Of a DNA stretch of 64,000 nt, positions 44,088 through 52,443 are shown piece after piece. This DNA is from Marinifilum flexuosum. GTDB taxonomy: Bacteria; Bacteroidota; Bacteroidia; Bacteroidales; Marinifilaceae. The stretch lies in assembly GCF_003610555.1 (NCBI RefSeq), contig NZ_RAPQ01000012.1, positions 186,001 to 250,000 of the forward strand. The letters are read 5' to 3'. Made by a program: the position numbers and the translations under genes. How positions within the stretch are numbered: position 1 is the first letter of the stretch; every line of letters begins with the position of its first letter. A model generated the notes under the pieces. The model made no database searches and was not told the origin of the DNA. It worked only from the letters and a program-made list of their open reading frames with translations.

Positions 44088-45521
44088 TTAGAAATAAAGG
44101 TCACGCTCCCCTTTTTTAACAAGTTCGAGACGCTCCTCAAGCTGCTCAACTTTTTGGGTATCTTTTAGCTCTTTCTTCTTTAGTTCGATTAACTTATATC
44201 CTTTTTCTTTCATTTCAGGAGTACCGTAATCTTCCAGATATTCAGCAAGAGTAAGAATTGCATTCTGAGTACAATATCTCTTGATAAAGCCAGGAACAGA
44301 AAATTCCATAAAATGTTCACCTGTTCTTCCCTTACGATAACAAGCCGTACAGAATGATGGCAAGTATTGCTTGTCTAAAAGCTCATCAATTACTTCTCCA
44401 AGACTTCTGGTATCACCAATCTCGAATTGTTCATGATCTAACTTCTGCTCTTCTCTGGATTCCTCGCTATACCCTCCCAATTGGATATTGGTACCTGCAT
44501 CAATTTGCGATACTCCTAGTCGGATTACTTCTTCACGAATCTCTTGAGTTTCACGAGCTGTTAAAATTAATCCTGTGTATGGGACCGCCAGCCTTAAAAT
44601 TGCAACCAAACGAATGAAATCTCCATCACTTACTTCAAATTTTGGATCAATCGTAGAATCCGAAGCTGCTTTAATTCTAGGAAATGAAATAGTATGTGGA
44701 CCAACATTGTAACACGCCTCGAAGTGATTTACATGGCGAACCAAGCCCATCACATCAAATTTCCAATCGAAAAGTCCAAACAAGGCACCAATTCCGACAT
44801 CATCAATTAATGCCTCTTGTGCACGATCCAAACCTGTAAGTCTCCAATCAAAATCTGCCTTCTTACCACTGATATGGTAACGCGAATAAGCCTCTCTGTT
44901 ATATGTTTCCTGGAATATCTGATAAGTCCCAATTCCAGCTTCTTTCACTTTCTTATATCCTTCTATATCCAAAGGAGCAGCATTAATATTCACACGACGA
45001 ATTTCACCGTTGCCAGATTTCACCTTATAAACCGTTTTCACGGAATCCGCAATAAAATCCGCATCATACATTGGATGTTCACCATACACCAATATCAAAC
45101 GCTTCTGCCCATTATCTTCCAATGCCTTTACATCGCTAATAATCTGGTCATGTGAAAGAGTAGTTCTTTTTTGCTTTTTATTAGATGCTCTAAACCCACA
45201 ATAAGTACAATTATTGGTACACTTATTTCCAATGTACAAAGGAGCAAAAATTACTATTCTATCACCATAAACTCTCTCCTTTAAGGTACGAGCACCTTCT
45301 TTAATTTCCTCAATTAATTCAGGATCTTCAGTTTTCAAAAGAGCCGCAGTCTCCTGTAAACTCAGTCGATTCTTATCAAGTGACTTTTTAATAATTCGAC
45401 GAACATTTTCCTTAGATGCGTCAGCTTCTTCAAGCATTTCCCAAATTTCAGATTCATCGATAAAAGGTTTCATCCTCTCATCTTTAATCCGATACTCTTG
45501 AGGTTTGTAGATCATTTTCAT
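44088..45521 (-). CDS. hydG: [FeFe]-hydrogenase maturase HydG (tyrosine lyase, radical SAM)
   Basis: Cleaves tyrosine to p-cresol and supplies Fe(CO)2(CN) units for the H-cluster. 477 aa, normal size. The radical SAM motif is CTNNCTYCGFR (CxxxCxxC) with VYGEHPMYD and RVNINAAPLDIEGY following, then the strongly conserved TYQIFQETYNREAYSRYHISG. The C-terminal auxiliary-cluster region begins CTACYRKGRTGEHFM, with the third Cys in YCTQNA. It is the first gene of a hydG-TM1266-homologue pair. Upstream is a TAATTTTG −7 element and an inverted repeat in the leader. Confidence 0.97.
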   Translation of the reverse strand: MKMIYKPQEYRIKDERMKPFIDESEIWEMLEEADASKENVRRIIKKSLDKNRLSLQETAALLKTEDPELIEEIKEGARTLKERVYGDRIVIFAPLYIGNKCTNNCTYCGFRASNKKQKRTTLSHDQIISDVKALEDNGQKRLILVYGEHPMYDADFIADSVKTVYKVKSGNGEIRRVNINAAPLDIEGYKKVKEAGIGTYQIFQETYNREAYSRYHISGKKADFDWRLTGLDRAQEALIDDVGIGALFGLFDWKFDVMGLVRHVNHFEACYNVGPHTISFPRIKAASDSTIDPKFEVSDGDFIRLVAILRLAVPYTGLILTARETQEIREEVIRLGVSQIDAGTNIQLGGYSEESREEQKLDHEQFEIGDTRSLGEVIDELLDKQYLPSFCTACYRKGRTGEHFMEFSVPGFIKRYCTQNAILTLAEYLEDYGTPEMKEKGYKLIELKKKELKDTQKVEQLEERLELVKKGERDLYF

Positions 45522-45540
45522 GTTATTCGCTGTATATCTT

Positions 45541-45603
45541 CAACTCAAGTGCTAAACAACATTTGAGTTGTATAGTATTTTGTTAGTTTTCAGCACAAAA
45601 TTA
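45541..45603 (-). promoter_or_regulatory. hydG promoter region with leader inverted repeat
   Basis: The minus strand has TAATTTTG at 45603-45596 (TAnnTTTG). Between it and the ATG lies an 8-bp inverted repeat, CAACTCAA (45541-45548) and TTGAGTTG (45563-45570), with a 14-nt spacer. In the mRNA it would form a leader stem; as DNA it could be an operator. Confidence 0.5.
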
Positions 45604-45677
45604 ATCATTATTATTTTGAAATGATTACAAATTGGAGTTTGAGGTCCAAATTTTCTATTTAAAATTCAAACACAAAA

Positions 45678-45704
45678 AAAACCCTTGGCTTCTCCAAGGG
45701 TTTT
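45678..45704 (-). terminator. Terminator of the barrel-protein gene
   Basis: AAAACCCTTGG/CCAAGGGTTTT, 11-bp perfect arms with a 5-nt loop; T-rich on the minus strand beyond the arm. Confidence 0.9.
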
Positions 45705-45725
45705 ATTTTTATATCTGATATGTTA

Positions 45726-46988
45726 TTAATGATATTTTCTCTTTATAAACCAATTTTCGAACAAGTTCAATTCAATATTAATTCGTCCATAATCTTCTCT
45801 CACCAGATTATTGGCAGTTAAGCCCATTTGTCCAAATTCAAATGACATATTAATCATTCCTTTTCCTCTTGCCAATGGCATACCTACACCAAAACTAAAT
45901 CCTTTTGTTTTGATTCGTTCATCTCGCACTCTCATGTAGCCAGTATCATAAAATGCACCGAAACGATAGGTTAACTTCTTGAAGAACTTGGTTGCATAAC
46001 CATCATTTGCTTTATATATGGTTGCAAGTGAAAACTTATTACGATCAACCAATTGATTCTCCTTCTCGAATTTTTTAGTTTCGCTCCATTTTTCTAGCAG
46101 ATAATCGGCTCCCACCCAAAGTTGTTTACCTTTTTTCATCCCTAAAGATACACTATAAACCTCAGGAACATCATATCTTCCACGATCAGTATCATTGTAT
46201 TTTATTACACCCAAATTCACCACTTCAACTTCTCTTTTAGCTCTAACCCCTACCTTAGGTTGATATTTCATTCCCAAAATAATAGAGTTATCCACAAAAT
46301 TGAATTGATATTGTGCACCAACATTAAAATTCAATCCAGTTGATATTAATTTTGAGCTATTTAAGTAAGTTGAAGCACCACCTCCTCTAGGAATGATTGA
46401 CTCATCTCGACTATTATTTCCAAATATATAAATCCCATTTACGCCTAAAGACAAGTTCTTCGTAATTCTAAAACCATTTGACAATACTAATTGATTTAGG
46501 CCTCCGGTTCCTTTTAAGGAACGAATTATATAGTCTGATCCTCCTTCTACATATTCTATATTAGTAATATCATAACCTAAACTTGTATATGGAACTAATG
46601 AAACTGCTACACCATAACCAGGTGCCGCCCTAAAACCAAATGCTAATTTCGAAAAATTTAAGTCATTAAAAGTATCATCATCATTCCCCTGCTTTAGCTT
46701 ACTAAATTTAGCAGTCATTCCAAATTGAAATATAAACTTCAAACTATCTAACTGAGAAAGTGCAGCTGGATTATTTATATTTAGAACACCTCCATCACTA
46801 TATGATAGACTTGCTAACCCTGCAGGGTTAATAATATCTTGAGTCATCAATTCTCCATAGCCATAATAAGAATACGGAGAACTTGTGTTATTTTGTGCTG
46901 ACAGATCAGAGGACACATAGATCAATCCAATTACTATCAAAAAGCAGATTTTACCAACAGATTTTAAGCTTTTCATCAATCTAGCCAT
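45726..46988 (-). CDS. Outer-membrane beta-barrel protein (FadL-like layout)
   Basis: A 420-aa exported protein (signal peptide to about residue 31, SDLSA-Q). The mature start, SPYSYYGYGEL, then NPAALSQLDSLKF and alternating hydrophobic strands (FGFRAAPGYGVAVSLVPYTS; SKLISTGLNFNVGAQYQFN; ILGMKYQPKVGVRAKREVEV) give a 14-16-strand barrel resembling FadL/OmpP1 relatives. MARL precedes a second possible start (MKSLK). It begins 35 bp after the DUF4270 gene on the same strand, and this pairing probably forms an operon. Substrate unknown. Confidence 0.72.
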   Translation of the reverse strand: MARLMKSLKSVGKICFLIVIGLIYVSSDLSAQNNTSSPYSYYGYGELMTQDIINPAGLASLSYSDGGVLNINNPAALSQLDSLKFIFQFGMTAKFSKLKQGNDDDTFNDLNFSKLAFGFRAAPGYGVAVSLVPYTSLGYDITNIEYVEGGSDYIIRSLKGTGGLNQLVLSNGFRITKNLSLGVNGIYIFGNNSRDESIIPRGGGASTYLNSSKLISTGLNFNVGAQYQFNFVDNSIILGMKYQPKVGVRAKREVEVVNLGVIKYNDTDRGRYDVPEVYSVSLGMKKGKQLWVGADYLLEKWSETKKFEKENQLVDRNKFSLATIYKANDGYATKFFKKLTYRFGAFYDTGYMRVRDERIKTKGFSFGVGMPLARGKGMINMSFEFGQMGLTANNLVREDYGRINIELNLFENWFIKRKYH

Positions 46989-47023
46989 ATATATTTTGTA
47001 AATATTTTTCTTAACTCTTTTAT

Positions 47024-48508
47024 TTATCGTTGAATTACGTATGTAACCTTCAATCTAATTCTAAAATCCGAACTTGGATCATCTTCAATAATTAAACGAT
47101 CATAAGTATTACCAACACTCTCCAATGGAAATCCAATCAAAATAGCATCTTCATATTCTTTACCGTTTACGAGAATATTATTCACATAAGAAGTTAAATC
47201 AGCCGTATAATATGTCTCGTTCTTATTTTGATAATTCTTCATAAGAACAAAACTCAAAGGCGTATTATTCGATCCTGGTAAAGTTGATTTGAACTCATTA
47301 TCTTCATTTGTATTGTATAACAACAAGTTCGTTTGACCATCTATTGCAGGCGGCAAAGGAAATAATTCATCATCAAAGCTATTATTCTTCGGATACATTC
47401 TCAACTCTGCCCTTAAAACTCCTCCCGTTATACCAAGTGTTTTTAGATTTTCTATGTAAGGAATATTAATTTTAGTATACAGCCCCACACCACCTTGTAT
47501 AAAGGTTAAATTATCTGTTTCATCAGATTCTAAATCATTTTTTTGCTCTTCCAATTTATCCAATTGCTGTGGAGTAGACGACCTATCGGATAAATAGTTT
47601 GTAAAAGTCCAACTTTCATCTGTTCCAGCTAGTACAATAGGAAAGTCATGAAACTTTTGCCTACCAGCCTCTTCATAGTCCGTTTCACTATAATATAATC
47701 TTAATCGCACTTTATTATCTCCAATTGGAACTTTCCACATTACACTATTATTATCCCCTGAACGAATAACCAACCCCTTAATGTATTTGTGCCAATGTTT
47801 TGGCTCTACAACTGTATCACTTTCTGCATTTACTAATTCTACAATTTCCTCCCCCAATGAAATTGCTTCTTCGTCATCCATTTTTATATAAATTCCTTTA
47901 CCATAATATTCTCCATAATAATCGATCTCTTGATTTTTACCGTGAGAATCTATCACATCATCAAAATCAGATTGCTTGACTGGATTGAGGAAGAATTCTG
48001 TATCCAATAAAGGTGTTTCATTATAATCGAATTTAGAATGAGCATAAAAGAAGTTCTCATTATCTGGCAACTTGATATTTTCGGTTAATCTATTAATTAT
48101 CAAACGCTGTACCTTTAATGTATCGCCAAAATATTCCTTATTAGGATATGCCATAAAAACCAATGAGTCAAATCTTATAGGAACCTTTACAGATACATTA
48201 TCCACTTTTTTAACAGGCTTGGGAAACCCTCCTTTAAAGTCCAGCACGCCGTAATACTCCGATTTTACATCACCAAGAAATTCATCTTGATATCTCCCAA
48301 GGATAGCATTACTGAATCTTGATGTAATCACAGAATCCAAGATTACAGTTGAACTTTTTATCGTAAGACTATCAATAAGAACAACTTCTGAACTTTCATC
48401 AATAAGGTTATCACCTATCTGATGTTCTTCAAAGTTGTTAGAGTTACAACCAACAAAAAAACTTAATGTTAACAGCAATAAAAATACTTGGTTTGTTCTC
48501 ATTCTCAT
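47024..48508 (-). CDS. DUF4270-family lipoprotein
   Basis: A 494-aa lipoprotein with the signal peptide ending in lipobox FVGC (Cys about residue 21). The start of the mature domain, GDNLIDESSEVVLIDSLTIKSSTVILDSVITS, followed by ILGRYQDEFLGDVKSEYYGVL, is characteristic of DUF4270, a Bacteroidota family of unknown role. Several beta-rich segments and the closing DYRLIIEDDPSSDFRIRLKVTYV-type end fit a surface beta-sandwich. It is upstream of the barrel gene, so a lipoprotein-barrel complex at the outer membrane is possible. Divergent from the Kelch lipoprotein. Confidence 0.85.
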   Translation of the reverse strand: MRMRTNQVFLLLLTLSFFVGCNSNNFEEHQIGDNLIDESSEVVLIDSLTIKSSTVILDSVITSRFSNAILGRYQDEFLGDVKSEYYGVLDFKGGFPKPVKKVDNVSVKVPIRFDSLVFMAYPNKEYFGDTLKVQRLIINRLTENIKLPDNENFFYAHSKFDYNETPLLDTEFFLNPVKQSDFDDVIDSHGKNQEIDYYGEYYGKGIYIKMDDEEAISLGEEIVELVNAESDTVVEPKHWHKYIKGLVIRSGDNNSVMWKVPIGDNKVRLRLYYSETDYEEAGRQKFHDFPIVLAGTDESWTFTNYLSDRSSTPQQLDKLEEQKNDLESDETDNLTFIQGGVGLYTKINIPYIENLKTLGITGGVLRAELRMYPKNNSFDDELFPLPPAIDGQTNLLLYNTNEDNEFKSTLPGSNNTPLSFVLMKNYQNKNETYYTADLTSYVNNILVNGKEYEDAILIGFPLESVGNTYDRLIIEDDPSSDFRIRLKVTYVIQR

Positions 48509-48594
48509 AATTTAAAATATTAATCATATAACTTAAGGAGTGAATTGCAACTTATGATTAATTATCAACCTTTGTCATATTTTTGGATAACGCA

Positions 48595-48602
48595 CAAATA
48601 TA
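48595..48602 (-). promoter_or_regulatory. −7 promoter element of the DUF4270 gene
   Basis: Minus-strand TATATTTG, 87 bp upstream of the ATG at 48508. Confidence 0.5.
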
Positions 48603-48702
48603 AATAAAATATTGAGACTATCGAATTTATTCTTTAATTGGTAAAATTTGTTAAATACCGCTTATTTTTACTATCTGAAAATGAACTTATGGATTTTTAT
48701 TT

Positions 48703-48710
48703 TATATTTG
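48703..48710 (+). promoter_or_regulatory. −7 promoter element of the Kelch lipoprotein gene
   Basis: Plus-strand TATATTTG, 71 bp upstream of the ATG at 48781. With the minus-strand copy at 48595-48602 it forms a symmetrical divergent promoter pair. Confidence 0.55.
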
Positions 48711-48780
48711 TCGTCTACATAATTTAGGATGTTTTAAACACTAGTAAGAAATTAAAAATTAATTGATAAAATCATAACAA

Positions 48781-49797
48781 ATGAAACAACGACTATTAAT
48801 AGTATTATTTGCATTATCTCTGTTTTTTACCAGCTGTGGTAGCGATAATGATTTAGTGGGTAACTGGATTAAAAGTTCTTCATTTGAAGGACGTGCTAGA
48901 AGCGGTGCAGTAAGCTTCGTAATTGGTGATTACGCTTACGTTGGTACAGGTTATGATGGAAAAGACGCATTAAAGACGTTTTACAAGTACAGCCTTCAAG
49001 ATGGATGGAGTAAAGTTCAGAGTGATTTCCCTGGAGCAGCAAGAAGAGAAGCTGTAGCTTTCGAAGCTAACGGAAAAGTATATGTTGGTCTTGGAGTAGA
49101 TGATGATGATGAAAGGCTAGGTGATTTTTACGAATTTGACCCATCTACAGACACATGGAATTCCACTGCTGTTGATATGACTGGTGGACCATCAGCAAGA
49201 CAAGGTGCTATTGCTTTTACAATTAATGGTATTGGATATGTTGGTACTGGTTACGGATTTCAAGAAGGTGAAGATCGAACAAACTTAAAAGACTTCTATA
49301 AATTTGATGGAAGTTGGACTAAAATTGCATATGATGGAGAAAAAGCTAAAAACTCCACTGCATTTGTTATCGATGACAAAGCATATATCGTTTCAGGAGA
49401 AAACAGCATGAAATATGTTTGGGAATACGATCCTGCAAAAGTTACCAACACATTTAATGGATGGACCAGAAAAGAAGATCTTGATGATGACAACCGTTGG
49501 GAAGATGTACAACGTTCACAAGCTGTTTCATTTGTAATCAATGGCAAAGGTTATATTGCAACTGGTAGAAATTCTGGCTTATCAAGAGAAGTATGGGAGT
49601 ATAACCCAACTAGAGATGAGTGGGATGAAAAAACAGCACTTGAAAGCCCTGAAGTGTATTCAAGAGAGGATGCTGTTGCATTTACATTAAACAATAGAGG
49701 TTTTATTACTACTGGTACAGTTGTTGGTACTGGAACTTACTATGATGACATGTGGGAATTCAATCCTACAATGGATGAAGACGATAAGGATAACTAG
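48781..49797 (+). CDS. Kelch-repeat lipoprotein
   Basis: A 338-aa lipoprotein (lipobox FTSC, Cys about residue 19). Residues 33-330 contain about six Kelch-like blades with the pattern FVIGDYAYVGTGYD... FYKYSLQDGWSKV and repeats AFEANGKVYVGLGVDDD... FYEFDPSTDTWN; AFTINGIGYVGTGYG; SFVINGKGYIATGRN... WEYNPTRDEWD; AFTLNNRGFITTGT... WEFNPTMDE. It should fold as one six-bladed propeller. Such propellers bind ligands or proteins; no catalytic site is apparent. Very acidic. It has its own terminator and is divergent from the DUF4270 lipoprotein. Confidence 0.88.
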   Translation: MKQRLLIVLFALSLFFTSCGSDNDLVGNWIKSSSFEGRARSGAVSFVIGDYAYVGTGYDGKDALKTFYKYSLQDGWSKVQSDFPGAARREAVAFEANGKVYVGLGVDDDDERLGDFYEFDPSTDTWNSTAVDMTGGPSARQGAIAFTINGIGYVGTGYGFQEGEDRTNLKDFYKFDGSWTKIAYDGEKAKNSTAFVIDDKAYIVSGENSMKYVWEYDPAKVTNTFNGWTRKEDLDDDNRWEDVQRSQAVSFVINGKGYIATGRNSGLSREVWEYNPTRDEWDEKTALESPEVYSREDAVAFTLNNRGFITTGTVVGTGTYYDDMWEFNPTMDEDDKDN

Positions 49798-49816
49798 AAA
49801 TTAATCTTATAATCTC

Positions 49817-49846
49817 AAAAGCCGTTTCGAATTTGAAACGGCTTTT
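49817..49846 (+). terminator. Terminator of the Kelch lipoprotein gene
   Basis: AAAAGCCGTTTC/GAAACGGCTTTT, 12-bp perfect arms and a 6-nt loop, then more T residues. Confidence 0.92.
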
Positions 49847-50071
49847 TTTTTATAACTTAATATGAAGAAACTTGAGATTACTGAGCAAATACAAGTTTGT
49901 CATAAAACTTCTATCATTTAAAAGCATTTAAGTAACTTTATAGTAGACCTAATTACAATAAAGTTTAGCTGCTTAAAACAAGAATAGCACAGAAAAAATC
50001 TAATATATTGATGTTAATTTATAATTTATTTAACAAGTTTTAACTTTTACTTGTTAATAAACGTTAACAAA
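49847..50071. other. Spacer with nothing recognised
   Basis: AT-rich DNA between two convergent terminators. I see no ORF, RNA structure or repeat here. Confidence 0.6.
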
Positions 50072-50101
50072 AAACCCTCCGGCAAAACTACCGGAGGGTT
50101 T
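50072..50101 (-). terminator. Terminator of the hydrogenase operon
   Basis: AAACCCTCCGG/CCGGAGGGTTT, 11-bp perfect arms with an 8-nt loop and a T-tract on the minus strand. Confidence 0.92.
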
Positions 50102-50123
50102 AATTTTATATCAAATCAGATAT

Positions 50124-50603
50124 TTACGATTGATACTCTTTGATGATATCTGCTACATCACCAGCAGCAACACGTCCATAAACACGCTCGCCGATAGTAA
50201 CAACTGGCGCTAAACCACAAGCTCCTACACAACGCAAGCAACTAATAGAGAATTTACCATCCTCTGTGGTTTCTCCCACTGGCACATCAAGCTGACGCTT
50301 GAATTCTTCCAATACTTTTTCGGCACCTCTTACATAACAAGCAGTTCCCATACAGATTGAGATTGGGAATTCTCCTTTAGGTACCATTGAAAAGAATGAG
50401 TAGAATGTTACAACACCATAAACGTGAGCAACAGCTACATTCAATTCACGAGCAATGATTTCCTGAACTTCTGCAGGCAGGTAACCAAAAGTCTCCTGAG
50501 CCTTATGAAGCACATTAATCAACTCGCTTCCTTCATTATTAAATGATTTGCAAATCTCCACAAGCTTATCCACTTTGGATTTTGCTAATTTAATTTTTGC
50601 CAT
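50124..50603 (-). CDS. hndA: NuoE/HndA-like [2Fe-2S] subunit of [FeFe] hydrogenase
   Basis: A 159-aa thioredoxin-fold protein of the complex I 24-kDa type, with the [2Fe-2S] ligands CMGTACYVRGAE and CLRCVGACGLAP. The N-terminal helical part (LVEICKSFNNEGSELINVLHKAQETFGYLP) is also typical. It passes electrons between the flavoprotein HndC and the catalytic subunit. It is unusual in being the last gene of the operon, after hndD, whereas Desulfovibrio hnd runs A-B-C-D. An AAGGAG sequence 9 nt before the ATG is a Shine-Dalgarno, rare in this window. Confidence 0.93.
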   Translation of the reverse strand: MAKIKLAKSKVDKLVEICKSFNNEGSELINVLHKAQETFGYLPAEVQEIIARELNVAVAHVYGVVTFYSFFSMVPKGEFPISICMGTACYVRGAEKVLEEFKRQLDVPVGETTEDGKFSISCLRCVGACGLAPVVTIGERVYGRVAAGDVADIIKEYQS

Positions 50604-50655
50604 AATATAAACTCCTTATATTGTTGGATTTCAAATCCTGATGGTTCAAAATAAT

Positions 50656-52428
50656 TTATTCAATCTCGATTTCATTACTCTTATCGAAGTAATGAGTATG
50701 TAACAACTTATGAGATAATTCACTACATGGTTTACCCAAGAATTCTTCATACAATTTAATAATGTATGGATTCTCGTGTGACTTACGGATTGCTTTTCCT
50801 TCATCTTCGCGATAAAGAGCAGCTGCACGTTTCTTCAAAATTGAAGAATCGCCATGGTGTAATGGCTGACCACCACCACCAATACAACCACCAGGACAAG
50901 CCATAATTTCAATTGCATGATATTGTGATTTACCATCTCTGATATCTTCAAGAAGTTTACGTGCATTACCTAAACCATGAGCAATACCAATGTTAATTGG
51001 AAGACCATCGAAATCTACAGTTGCGCTACGGATACCTTCCATACCACGCAATGCATCGAAATCAACCTTTTCAAGAGTTTTTCCTGTATAAACTTCGTAA
51101 GCAGTACGAGCAGCAGCTTCGATTACACCACCTGTAGCACCGAAGATTACACCAGCACCAGTTGATTCACCAAGTGGATTATCAAAATCTTCTTCTGGAA
51201 GAGTTGTTAAATCCATATTAGCTTGCTTAATCAAATTCGCTAACTCACGAGTAGAAATTGAATAGTTTACATCAGGATCACCATCTACTTTAAACTCGTC
51301 ACGCTGACACTCATACTTTTTAGCCAAACAAGGCATAATTGATACAACAATCATATCCTCACGCTTCACACCCATCTTATCTGCAAGATAAGTTTTAGCA
51401 ATAGGGCCAAACATTTGCTGTGGAGAACGAGCTGTTGAAGGAATATCCTTCATATCTGGGAAGTGGTGCTCGAAAAAGTTCACCCAACCTGGACAACATG
51501 AAGTTAAGATAGGAAGTTTAACATCCTTATCTCCATCAAGGTGTTTCTGCAAGCGCTCAAGCAACTCAGTACCTTCCTCCATAATTGTAAGATCGGCAGC
51601 AAAATCAGTATCGAATACGCTATTGAAACCTAATCTGCGTAATGCAGAAACCATTTTACCGGTAACCAAAGTACCAGCTTCCATTCCAAACTCTTCACCC
51701 AAAGCAGCACGTACAGCAGGAGCTGTTTGTACAACAACAGTTTTCTTAGGATCAGCAAGATCTCTAATCAATTGATTCGTGTGATCTTTCTCAGTTAATG
51801 CACCTGTAGGACATACAGCTACACACTGACCGCAATAAGTACAAGTTGATTTCTCTAAATCCATTTCGAAAGCTGGAGCTACAACAGATTCAAAACCTCT
51901 GTTTACTGCAGAAAGAGCTCCTACAGTTTGTACATCATTACACATTGTTTCACAACGACGACACATGATACACTTATCCATATCACGGATAATAGATGGA
52001 GAGTAATCTACTTTATAAGTTGACTGTTCACCTTTGTAGTGTAATTCGCGTACGCCAAACTGGTGCGCCATGGTTTGCAAATCACAATTTCCTGATTTTG
52101 CACAAACCAAACAATCAAATGGGTGATCAGAAAGCATCAACTCCATTACAGTTTTACGAGCATTTAACACTCTCATGTTGTGAGTATGAATAACCATTCC
52201 TTCCTCACATTTTGAGTTACAAGAAGGTGCCAAGTTACGACGTCCTTCTACCTCAACAACACAAATTCGACATCCGCCAGGCTTGTGTTCAATGCCCATA
52301 TCACCCAAGTGCATATAACAAAGCGTTGGAATTTCAATTCCTAACTCCTTTGCTGCTTCATAAATAGTAGTTCCCTGAGGTACTTCTATTTGTTTATTAT
52401 CAATGGTTAATTTGATCATTTTTTCCAT
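50656..52428 (-). CDS. hndD: NAD(P)-linked [FeFe] hydrogenase catalytic subunit (HndD/HydA type)
   Basis: A 590-aa catalytic subunit. Order: plant-type [2Fe-2S] domain (residues 1-80, CRICVVEVEG), His-ligated [4Fe-4S] (HPFDCLVCAKSGNC), two [4Fe-4S] motifs (CIMCRRCETMC; CTYCGQCVAVCP), then the H-cluster domain with L1 TSCCPGWVNF, L2 MPCLAKKYECQR and L3 EIMACPGGCIGGGGQP, all ligand cysteines intact. There is no extra C-terminal [2Fe-2S] domain, as in HndD. The open frame reaches back to 52605 inside hndC, but MEKMIKLTID at 52428, behind a strong Shine-Dalgarno, is the start. It makes or uses H2. Confidence 0.96.
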   Translation of the reverse strand: MEKMIKLTIDNKQIEVPQGTTIYEAAKELGIEIPTLCYMHLGDMGIEHKPGGCRICVVEVEGRRNLAPSCNSKCEEGMVIHTHNMRVLNARKTVMELMLSDHPFDCLVCAKSGNCDLQTMAHQFGVRELHYKGEQSTYKVDYSPSIIRDMDKCIMCRRCETMCNDVQTVGALSAVNRGFESVVAPAFEMDLEKSTCTYCGQCVAVCPTGALTEKDHTNQLIRDLADPKKTVVVQTAPAVRAALGEEFGMEAGTLVTGKMVSALRRLGFNSVFDTDFAADLTIMEEGTELLERLQKHLDGDKDVKLPILTSCCPGWVNFFEHHFPDMKDIPSTARSPQQMFGPIAKTYLADKMGVKREDMIVVSIMPCLAKKYECQRDEFKVDGDPDVNYSISTRELANLIKQANMDLTTLPEEDFDNPLGESTGAGVIFGATGGVIEAAARTAYEVYTGKTLEKVDFDALRGMEGIRSATVDFDGLPINIGIAHGLGNARKLLEDIRDGKSQYHAIEIMACPGGCIGGGGQPLHHGDSSILKKRAAALYREDEGKAIRKSHENPYIIKLYEEFLGKPCSELSHKLLHTHYFDKSNEIEIE

Positions 52429-52436
52429 TTTAAGAT

Positions 52437-52443
52437 CCTCCTT
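52437..52443 (-). promoter_or_regulatory. Strong Shine-Dalgarno overlapping the hndC stop codon
   Basis: TAAGGAGG on the minus strand merges the hndC stop (TAA, 52444-52442) with a full AAGGAGG, 8 nt before the hndD ATG. It fixes the start and implies translational coupling. Confidence 0.8.
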
